Assembly (NCBI GenBank): GCA_016873905.1
Contig: VGVU01000083.1
Span: forward strand, 1-5,702
Length of the DNA: 5,702 bases
Origin: Betaproteobacteria bacterium
GTDB lineage: Bacteria > Pseudomonadota > Gammaproteobacteria > Burkholderiales > Thiobacillaceae
Direction of reading: 5' to 3'
The translations under genes and the position numbers were made by a program. Below the pieces are notes generated by a model. It did no database searches, had not been told where the DNA came from, and worked only from the letters and a program-made list of their open reading frames with translations. Shown one piece after another: positions 1 through 5,175 of the stretch (position 1 is the stretch's first letter; every line of letters begins with the position of its first letter).

Positions 1-111
1 CACGGTGAGTTTGGGGCTGCGTTTGAACTGCTCGGTCACCGCGCGGAGTTGCACCGCACCCCGGCGGGGCGTGAGCAGGCGTTTGTGTATTGTTATTGTC
101 GCCGGGGGTAA
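1..111 (+). CDS. 3' end of an unidentified upstream gene (partial)
   Basis: Frame 1 is open from the left edge to a TAA at 109-111, giving 36 residues that end in a Cys/Arg-rich tail (VYCYCRRG). The piece contains an Ala/Leu-rich stretch (AAFELLGHRAEL) followed by HRTPAGREQAF, which looks like an ordinary soluble C-terminus of alternating helix and strand. I do not recognise the family. A second plus-strand frame is also open across this stretch (to about 169), but it reads as low-complexity Arg/Cys/Thr-rich sequence and is less convincing. The gene ends well before the adk promoter, so it is probably a separate transcription unit from the genes to the right. Only the fragment is visible, so both its reality and its identity are tentative. 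Confidence 0.4.
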   Translation, partial: HGEFGAAFELLGHRAELHRTPAGREQAFVYCYCRRG

Positions 112-233
112 TACGCCGCGCTTTCATGATGGCTGCACGATCGCCGCTGTTTGTTTGCATTGGCGTTAATTATCCGACCGTTGTCGGCCGGATTGCGGCT
201 ACCTTTGCAGGGAATAACCTCGGCTTATGTTCG

Positions 234-272
234 AATTCAAAAAATTGACTGTCATTGCGGGGGCGGTATGAA
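234..272 (+). promoter_or_regulatory. Candidate sigma70 promoter for the adk-pfp-hppA run
   Basis: A -35 box TTGACT (245-250, 5/6 to consensus) is followed by a 16-bp spacer and a -10 box TATGAA (267-272, 4/6). The A/T-rich tract AATTCAAAAAATT (234-246) lies directly upstream of, and partly overlaps, the -35 box, like an UP element. Transcription would start near 279 and give a leader of about 90 nt before adk. This is the best promoter match in the 258-nt gap between the upstream fragment and adk, and I see no comparable one inside the five-gene run. The assignment rests on sequence match only. Confidence 0.55.
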
Positions 273-312
273 TACCCTAGTGGCCGGTAAAAGATCGTTT
301 TGTCTTGTCTTG

Positions 313-330
313 ACCTGTCGTTGAACAGGT
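313..330 (+). promoter_or_regulatory. Hairpin in the adk leader
   Basis: The perfect 6-bp inverted repeat ACCTGT (313-318) and ACAGGT (325-330) encloses a 6-nt loop (CGTTGA). G-U pairs can extend the stem by up to two pairs. A T-rich run (TGTTTTGTTC, 331-340) follows, and the adk ribosome binding site begins at 359. The stem is short and the T run is interrupted by G, so this is at best a weak attenuator or an mRNA-stability element. It could also be an operator for a dimeric regulator, since it is a palindrome downstream of the predicted start point. Confidence 0.3.
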
Positions 331-369
331 TGTTTTGTTCCGAATGGAACGCACTTTTGAGGTTTATCT

Positions 370-1035
370 ATGCGTATTATTCTTCTCGGCGGCCCCGGCG
401 CGGGCAAAGGTACCCAAGCAAATTACATCAAGGAAAAGTATGGTATTCCGCAGATTTCCACCGGCGACATGTTGCGCGCCCATGTGAAGGCGGGTTCCGA
501 GTTGGGTGTGGCGGCCAAGAAGATTATGGATGCCGGCGGTTTGGTGTCCGACGACATCATCATCGGTATGGTGAAAGAGCGCCTGACCCAGGATGACTGC
601 AAGGCCGGCTACCTGTTCGACGGTTTCCCGCGCACCATTCCCCAGGCTGAGGCACTGAAGGCTGCGGGCGTGCCGATCGACGCTGTGGTTGAGATTGATG
701 TGCCGGATGCGGAGATCGTCAAGCGGATGTCCGGTCGCCGTGTGCATGTGGCCTCCGGTCGTACCTACCATGTCGTGTTCAACCCGCCCAAGGTCGCCAT
801 GAAGGACGATGTCACCGGCGAGGACCTGATCCAGCGCGACGATGACAAGGAAGAAACCGTCATGAAGCGTCTCGACATCTATCACGCCCAGACGGAGCCG
901 TTGGTCAAGTTCTACAGCGACTGGGGCAACACCGGTGCAGCGAATGCGCCCAAGTACATTCGGGTCTCTGGCGTAGGCTCCGTGGATAGCATTACCGGTG
1001 CCGTGTTTGCCGGTCTGGATGCGCTGAAGAAATAA
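370..1035 (+). CDS. adk: Adenylate kinase, long form
   Basis: Cytoplasmic enzyme that interconverts ATP + AMP and 2 ADP. The 221-residue protein has the P-loop GGPGAGKGT at 7-15, the AMP-site segment STGDMLR with R36, and FDGFPRT with D84 and R88. R123, R156 and R167 match the nucleotide-binding arginines of the E. coli enzyme, and D158/D159 are present. The LID domain spans about 122-159. It carries H126, S129, D146 and T149, as in the E. coli non-zinc LID, and lacks the Cys pairs of zinc-type LIDs. The length is slightly above the usual 214-218 because of the C-terminal tail. The start at 370 is supported by GAGG at 359-362 with 7-nt spacing and by alignment from the first residue. It is the first gene of the run and sits only 3 nt before the next one. 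Nothing suggests damage. Confidence 0.97.
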   Translation: MRIILLGGPGAGKGTQANYIKEKYGIPQISTGDMLRAHVKAGSELGVAAKKIMDAGGLVSDDIIIGMVKERLTQDDCKAGYLFDGFPRTIPQAEALKAAGVPIDAVVEIDVPDAEIVKRMSGRRVHVASGRTYHVVFNPPKVAMKDDVTGEDLIQRDDDKEETVMKRLDIYHAQTEPLVKFYSDWGNTGAANAPKYIRVSGVGSVDSITGAVFAGLDALKK

Positions 1036-1038
1036 GGC

Positions 1039-1416
1039 ATGACCCCAATCCCGGCATTTACCGAGGCCGACTTGGCCCTGATGCATGAGGCGCTCCGTGA
1101 GCGCTTCGGGCATGCGGTTGAGATGGATGAGGTCGAGACCGAGATCCGCATCAGCCCGGCGGATCGCGATCTGACGCTCTGCCCGGCCCTGTATTGGGAA
1201 GAGGGTGGCTGTCGCTTTGTGTTGTCCAAGACGGGGCCGAATCAGTTTCGTTCCATGTTTTTCTGGTCGGTGCGGGATCGTTTTGCCACTGGCCAAGAGG
1301 AATACGACAACCTTGGCGATTGTGTCGTGACGCTGCTCAAGATGCAGGAAGAGGCCGATGCCGCGCGTAAGGCCATGCCGGAAGGGTTTGACCCGCGTGG
1401 AGTGGAGTCCGTGTAA
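1039..1416 (+). CDS. Unknown 125-residue acidic soluble protein
   Basis: I do not recognise this protein. It starts 3 nt after the adk stop, so it is very likely translated by coupling. The only nearby Shine-Dalgarno-like bases are AAGG overlapping the adk stop, one base from the ATG, or the purine-rich AAGAAA just upstream. The 125 residues have no signal peptide or membrane segment. The N-terminus (about 8-24) looks helical, with Leu, Ala and Glu. A middle part (about 33-80) is rich in strand-formers and aromatics (LYWEEGG, FFWSVRDRF). A C-terminal helix (about 92-113) is charged. Three Cys (48, 58, 95) are spread out and do not form a metal motif. Tight packing between adk and pfp, and codon use like the neighbours, support a real gene. 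Its function may relate to the nucleotide/PPi enzymes around it, but that is only context. Confidence 0.85.
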   Translation: MTPIPAFTEADLALMHEALRERFGHAVEMDEVETEIRISPADRDLTLCPALYWEEGGCRFVLSKTGPNQFRSMFFWSVRDRFATGQEEYDNLGDCVVTLLKMQEEADAARKAMPEGFDPRGVESV

Positions 1417-1428
1417 TCAAGCATTAAC

Positions 1429-1451
1429 AGGGGGTGACACTTGCGCCCTCT
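1429..1451 (+). promoter_or_regulatory. Hairpin just upstream of the pfp ribosome binding site
   Basis: Bases 1429-1436 (AGGGGGTG) can pair with 1444-1451 (CGCCCTCT) to form an 8-bp stem. It has two G-U pairs and a 7-nt loop (ACACTTG). It occupies most of the 51-nt gap between the 125-residue gene and pfp, and ends 5 nt before the GGAG of pfp. No T run follows, so it is not an intrinsic terminator. It could affect mRNA processing or the relative yield of the two genes. That role is inferred from position only. Confidence 0.3.
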
Positions 1452-1467
1452 GCTCTGGAGTGAATGA

Positions 1468-2721
1468 ATGGAAAAGAAAAACGCTTTTTATGCCCAGTCG
1501 GGTGGTGTGACCGCCGTCATTAATGCCTCGGCCAGTGGCGTGATCGAAACCGCACGCAAACACGCTGACAAGATCGGCACGGTGTACGCCGGCCGTAATG
1601 GCATCATCGGTGCGTTGACCGAGGATCTGATTGATACCGCGCTGGAAAGCGCCGACGACATTGCGGCGCTGCGCCACACCCCGTCGGGTGGTTTTGGTTC
1701 CTGCCGCTTCAAGCTGAAAAGCCTGGAAGCGAACAAGCGCGAGTACGAGCGCCTGATCGAGGTCTTCAAGGCCCATAACATTGGCTACTTCTTCTACAAC
1801 GGCGGTGGCGACTCTGCGGATACCTGCTACAAGGTTTCGCAACTGTCCGAGGCCATGGGTTATCCGATTCAGGCCATCCATGTTCCCAAGACCGTGGACA
1901 ACGATCTGCCCATCACCGACAACTGCCCCGGCTTTGGTTCGGTGGCCAAGTACATTGCCGTTTCTACCCTTGAGGCCTCGTTCGATGTGAAGTCGATGGC
2001 CAAGACCTCGACCAAGCTGTTTGTGATTGAGGTCATGGGTCGTCACGCGGGTTGGATTGCGGCGGCGGGCGCGCTGGTGGCTGATCAGGGCATCCCGGTC
2101 GTCACCCTGTTCCCCGAGATCGAGTTCAACGAAGAGAAGTTCATCGACAAGGTTCAGTTGATGGTGCAGAAGTTTGGCTATTGCACGGTCGTGGTTTCGG
2201 AAGGCTGTCACTATCCGGATGGCCGTTTCCTGGCCGAGCAGGGCACCCGCGATGCCTTCGGTCACGCCCAGTTGGGCGGTGCCGCACCCGTGGTGGCCAA
2301 TATGGTCAAGGCCCGTCTGGGCCTGAAGTTCCACTGGGCTGTGGCGGATTATCTGCAACGCGCCGCCCGCCACATCGCTTCCAAGTCCGATGTGGAGCAG
2401 GCCTATGCCCTTGGCCAAGCGGCGGTTGAATTGGCAGTTGCCGGCCACAACTCGGTTATGCCGACCGTGGTGCGCAAGTCTTCCAAGCCGTATGTGTGGG
2501 AGATTGGCCATGCACCGCTGTCTCAGGTCGCCAATGTCGAGAAGTTCATGCCGCGCGATTTCATTAGCGACGACGGCTTTGGCATTACCGACAAGTGCCG
2601 CGAATACCTCTATCCGCTGATTCAGGGTGAGGACTATCCGCCGTACGAAAACGGTATGCCGAAATATGTGACGCTGAAGAATCAGTCTGTCGCCAAGAAA
2701 CTGGCGGCGTTTGAACTGTAA
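1468..2721 (+). CDS. pfp: Pyrophosphate-dependent 6-phosphofructokinase
   Basis: Cytoplasmic glycolytic enzyme that reversibly phosphorylates fructose 6-phosphate with PPi, so it serves both glycolysis and gluconeogenesis. The 417 residues begin with a phosphate-binding loop SGGVTAVINAS (11-21). GGGDS (112-116) has Asp where ATP enzymes have Gly in GGDGS. PKTVDND (140-146) carries the Lys typical of PPi-users (ATP enzymes have PGTIDND) and the catalytic Asp, D144. MGRHAGW is at 190-196 and SEG at 244-246. Together these mark the PPi-dependent branch rather than ATP-PfkA. One oddity is Gly at the first variable position of GGGDS, where many relatives have Asp or Asn. GGAG at 1457-1460, 7 nt upstream, fixes the start; an overlapping ATG at 1464 is out of frame. 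The length suits the homodimeric or homotetrameric bacterial type. A stop lies 9 nt before the next gene. Confidence 0.95.
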   Translation: MEKKNAFYAQSGGVTAVINASASGVIETARKHADKIGTVYAGRNGIIGALTEDLIDTALESADDIAALRHTPSGGFGSCRFKLKSLEANKREYERLIEVFKAHNIGYFFYNGGGDSADTCYKVSQLSEAMGYPIQAIHVPKTVDNDLPITDNCPGFGSVAKYIAVSTLEASFDVKSMAKTSTKLFVIEVMGRHAGWIAAAGALVADQGIPVVTLFPEIEFNEEKFIDKVQLMVQKFGYCTVVVSEGCHYPDGRFLAEQGTRDAFGHAQLGGAAPVVANMVKARLGLKFHWAVADYLQRAARHIASKSDVEQAYALGQAAVELAVAGHNSVMPTVVRKSSKPYVWEIGHAPLSQVANVEKFMPRDFISDDGFGITDKCREYLYPLIQGEDYPPYENGMPKYVTLKNQSVAKKLAAFEL

Positions 2722-2730
2722 CAGGCGCGC

Positions 2731-2946
2731 ATGACCATTGATCGGGCGCGTGAATTGTTGGCGGTGCAAGTGGGCTTTGGCGGGTTTTACAACGGAAATT
2801 CCGCCAAGCTGATTCTTTCTGAGATTCAGAAGGAACACGGGCAGGTCGCAGTGGACGCCTTGATCGGTGAGATGGGTTTGAATCAGGTGTTCGGTTTTCA
2901 ACCGGGCACCCGTTTTGTTGGGGGTATGGCCTACCCCCAGGGGTGA
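2731..2946 (+). CDS. Unknown 71-residue small protein between pfp and hppA
   Basis: I cannot assign a named family. The ATG lies 9 nt after the pfp stop, with a weak CAGG at 2722-2725 and 5-nt spacing, which suggests coupling to pfp translation. The protein is soluble, without a signal peptide or membrane segment. An N-terminal helix (about 3-14, RARELLAVQV) leads to a Gly/Asn-rich turn (GFGGFYNGNS, 15-24). Two further helices follow (about 24-36 and 38-50), then VFGFQPGTRF (53-62) and a short Gly-rich tail. The alternating helix/turn pattern and compact charge distribution look like a real folded domain, not a chance frame, and codon use is like the neighbours. The end of the gene overlaps a hairpin (2919-2939). 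Its role may be tied to Pfp or HppA, but only position supports this. Confidence 0.82.
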   Translation: MTIDRARELLAVQVGFGGFYNGNSAKLILSEIQKEHGQVAVDALIGEMGLNQVFGFQPGTRFVGGMAYPQG

Positions 2947-2968
2947 GTCTGGTTTTTTGGGTTTTTTT
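2919..2968 (+). promoter_or_regulatory. Hairpin plus two T tracts in front of hppA
   Basis: An 8-bp perfect stem is formed by TGGGGGTA (2919-2926) and TACCCCCA (2932-2939), with loop TGGCC. It lies over the last codons of the 71-residue gene. After 13 nt come TTTTTT (2953-2958), GGG and TTTTTTT (2962-2968), directly before the hppA ribosome binding site. The distance from stem to T tract is too long for a standard intrinsic terminator, and hppA plainly needs readthrough or its own start. An attenuator, an RNase processing point or a poly-T pausing/slippage site are all possible. A competing weak stem (ACCC 2933-2936 with GGGT 2941-2944) would exclude the main one. Confidence 0.35.
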
Positions 2969-2981
2969 CGGGAGCGTGTAA

Positions 2982-5018
2982 ATGAATGAGTATTTGATAT
3001 TTTCCCTGCTGGCAGCGGGCCTCGCCCTGCTGTACGGGATGGTTACCATTAAGTGGATTATGGCCTTGCCGACGGGGAACGATCGGATGCGTGCCATTGC
3101 GGCCGCTGTTCAGGAAGGTGCACAGGCCTACCTGAATCGTCAATACACCACCATCGGCATCGTTGGCGCGGTCTTGCTGGTCGCCATCTTCCTGGCCCTG
3201 GGCTGGCAGACGGCCATCGGTTTCGCTCTCGGTGCCGTGCTTTCGGGCGTCACCGGTTACATCGGCATGAATGTGTCGGTGCGCGCCAATGTGCGTACCG
3301 CGCAGGCGGCCACCCAAGGTCTGAATGCCGCCCTCAATGTGGCCTTCAAGGGCGGTGCCATCACCGGTATGCTGGTGGTCGGCCTGGGCCTGTTGGGCGT
3401 GGCTGGTTACTACACCTTCCTGATCAGCACGGGCATGGAGTCCAAGGACGCCACGCATGCGCTGGTGGGCCTGGCCTTTGGTAGCTCGCTGATCTCCATC
3501 TTCGCCCGTCTGGGCGGCGGCATCTTCACCAAGGGCGCCGATGTCGGCGCTGACCTGGTGGGCAAGGTGGAAGCCGGTATTCCTGAAGACGACCCCCGCA
3601 ACCCCGCCGTGATCGCCGACAACGTGGGCGACAATGTGGGCGACTGCGCTGGTATGGCCGCCGACCTGTTCGAGACCTACGCCGTGACCATTATCGCCAC
3701 CATGGTGCTGGGCGGCCTGATGATCGTTGATTCGCCGGCAGCCGTGGCGTATCCGCTGGTCCTGGGTGCGGTGTCCATCATTGCCTCGATCATTGGTACC
3801 TACTTCGTCAAGGCGCGTGAAGGCGGCAAGATCATGAACGCCCTCTACCGCGGTCTGGCCGTGTCTGGCGTGCTGGCGATCCCGGCCTTCTGGTTTGTGA
3901 CCAACTGGATGTTCCCGGCCGGTCTGAACATGACGGACGGCACCACCGTGTCGAGCATGAGCCTGTTCCTGGCCTCGATGATTGGTCTGGTTCTGACCGC
4001 CGCGATGGTGTGGATCACCGAGTATTACACCGCAACGGAATACGCCCCGGTTCGTCACATTGCCCAAGCCTCCACCACCGGTCACGGCACCAATGTGATC
4101 GCAGGTCTGGGTGTGTCGATGAAGTCCACCGCGCTGCCCGTCATTGCCGTGTGTGCCGCCATTTATGGTGCCTATGCCCTGGGCGGCCTGTATGGCATCG
4201 CCATCGCCGCAACGGCCATGTTGTCGATGGCCGGCATCATCGTCGCGCTGGACGCCTACGGCCCGGTTACCGACAACGCCGGCGGCATTGCCGAGATGGC
4301 CGAGTTGCCGGAAGAGATCCGCAACATTACCGATCCGCTCGATGCCGTGGGTAACACCACCAAGGCCGTGACCAAGGGCTATGCCATCGGTTCCGCCGGT
4401 CTGGCTGCGCTGGTTCTGTTCGCTGACTACACCCATGCCCTGACCGCAGGTGGCCAGAGCCTGACCTTTGACCTGTCGAACCACGAAGTCATCATCGGCC
4501 TGTTCATCGGCGGCATGGTGCCCTACCTGTTCGGCGCCATGGGCATGGAGGCCGTCGGCCGCGCTGCCGGCTCCATCGTGGTGGAAGTGCGTCGTCAGTT
4601 CCGCGAGATCCCCGGCATCATGGCCGGCACCGCCAAGCCCGAATACGGCACCTGCGTGGACATGCTGACCAAGGCCGCGATCAAGGAAATGATGATCCCC
4701 TCCCTGCTGCCCGTTGTTGTGCCGCTGATCGTTGGCCTCACCATGGGTGCTCAAGCCCTGGGCGGCGTGCTCATCGGTACCATCATCACCGGTATCTTCG
4801 TGGCCATCTCCATGACCACCGGCGGTGGTGCCTGGGATAACGCCAAGAAGTACATTGAAGAAGGCAACCACGGCGGCAAGGGCTCTGACGCGCACAAGGC
4901 GGCAGTGACCGGCGACACCGTCGGCGACCCCTACAAGGACACCGCCGGCCCGGCCGTTAACCCGCTGATCAAGATCATCAACATCGTCGCACTGATGATT
5001 GTGCCGCTGCTGGCCTGA
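2982..5018 (+). CDS. hppA: Membrane-bound H+-translocating pyrophosphatase, K+-independent type
   Basis: Integral inner-membrane pump that couples PPi hydrolysis to proton export and may run backwards to make PPi. The 678 residues are in the usual bacterial range and carry many hydrophobic segments from residue 4 to the C-terminal IINIVALMIVPLLA. The PPi/Mg site is complete: DVGADLVGKVE (187-197), DNVGDNVGD (213-221), the conserved third region with VTDNAGG (429-435) and DPLDAVGNTTK (451-461), and the C-terminal set with D619, N620, K623, D646, D649, K652 and D653. K461 and T464 in GNTTKAVTKG are the signature of K+-independent enzymes, where K+-dependent ones have Ala at 461; K+-independent members of the family pump H+, not Na+. 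GGGAG at 2970-2974 with 7-nt spacing supports the start. Codons are strongly C/G-ending, more so than in the small genes, which suggests high expression. It is the last gene before the terminator. Confidence 0.97.
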   Translation: MNEYLIFSLLAAGLALLYGMVTIKWIMALPTGNDRMRAIAAAVQEGAQAYLNRQYTTIGIVGAVLLVAIFLALGWQTAIGFALGAVLSGVTGYIGMNVSVRANVRTAQAATQGLNAALNVAFKGGAITGMLVVGLGLLGVAGYYTFLISTGMESKDATHALVGLAFGSSLISIFARLGGGIFTKGADVGADLVGKVEAGIPEDDPRNPAVIADNVGDNVGDCAGMAADLFETYAVTIIATMVLGGLMIVDSPAAVAYPLVLGAVSIIASIIGTYFVKAREGGKIMNALYRGLAVSGVLAIPAFWFVTNWMFPAGLNMTDGTTVSSMSLFLASMIGLVLTAAMVWITEYYTATEYAPVRHIAQASTTGHGTNVIAGLGVSMKSTALPVIAVCAAIYGAYALGGLYGIAIAATAMLSMAGIIVALDAYGPVTDNAGGIAEMAELPEEIRNITDPLDAVGNTTKAVTKGYAIGSAGLAALVLFADYTHALTAGGQSLTFDLSNHEVIIGLFIGGMVPYLFGAMGMEAVGRAAGSIVVEVRRQFREIPGIMAGTAKPEYGTCVDMLTKAAIKEMMIPSLLPVVVPLIVGLTMGAQALGGVLIGTIITGIFVAISMTTGGGAWDNAKKYIEEGNHGGKGSDAHKAAVTGDTVGDPYKDTAGPAVNPLIKIINIVALMIVPLLA

Positions 5019-5050
5019 TCGCCTGCAATCGGCAGATAAAGCTGTAAGTA

Positions 5051-5078
5051 AAAAAGGCCGGGCTTGCCCGGCCTTTTT
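5051..5078 (+). terminator. Strong intrinsic terminator after hppA
   Basis: A GC-rich stem, GGCCGGGC (5056-5063) with GCCCGGCC (5066-5073), folds with a CTTG loop once the innermost pair opens. It is flanked by AAAAA (5051-5055) and TTTTT (5074-5078), which extend the pairing to 12 bp and provide the U tract. It begins 32 nt after the hppA stop. The A/T flanks mean it could work in both directions, but both neighbouring genes point right, so its visible job is to end the adk-to-hppA transcript and insulate the next gene. Confidence 0.92.
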
Positions 5079-5113
5079 CTGTTTGGCAAAACCGGATTAG
5101 CAGTGTCGATGCA

Positions 5114-5137
5114 TTGACTTGAAGTGTCGAGTAGAAT
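5114..5137 (+). promoter_or_regulatory. Candidate promoter for the secreted repeat protein gene
   Basis: TAGAAT (5132-5137) is a good -10 match and would put the transcription start about 30 nt before the ATG at 5176. TTGACT (5114-5119) is a good -35 match, but the spacer is only 12 bp, too short for normal sigma70 use. No clear -35 exists at 16-18 bp, and there is no extended -10 TG. A promoter is expected here because a strong terminator lies just upstream. The exact elements are uncertain, and an activator may be needed. Confidence 0.35.
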
Positions 5138-5175
5138 GCCCCGGTTCGTTTCTTTTCCAGATACTGAGGAACACC

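Noticed and set aside
174..187. Small hairpin CCGAC/GTCGG with loop CGTT as a terminator for the upstream gene
   Set aside because: It has only 5 bp and no T run follows, so there is no support for termination.
300..596. Plus-strand 98-codon frame across the adk start
   Set aside because: It is Arg-rich, overlaps adk in another frame and has no good start signal.
364..1296. Minus-strand open frame (310 codons) opposite adk and the 125-residue gene
   Set aside because: It crosses two plus-strand genes, one of them a certain adk, and shows no family features.
1417..2901. Long minus-strand open frame (494 codons) opposite pfp and the 71-residue gene
   Set aside because: It has low-complexity His/Arg/Leu-rich composition and covers a fully matched pfp plus parts of its neighbours. 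It is an antisense shadow.
2931..4895. Long minus-strand open frame (654 codons) opposite hppA
   Set aside because: It is rich in His, Gly, Asp and Gln with no recognisable domain. It is the antisense of a gene with strongly C/G-ending codons, which removes stops on the other strand. The plus-strand HppA match is complete.
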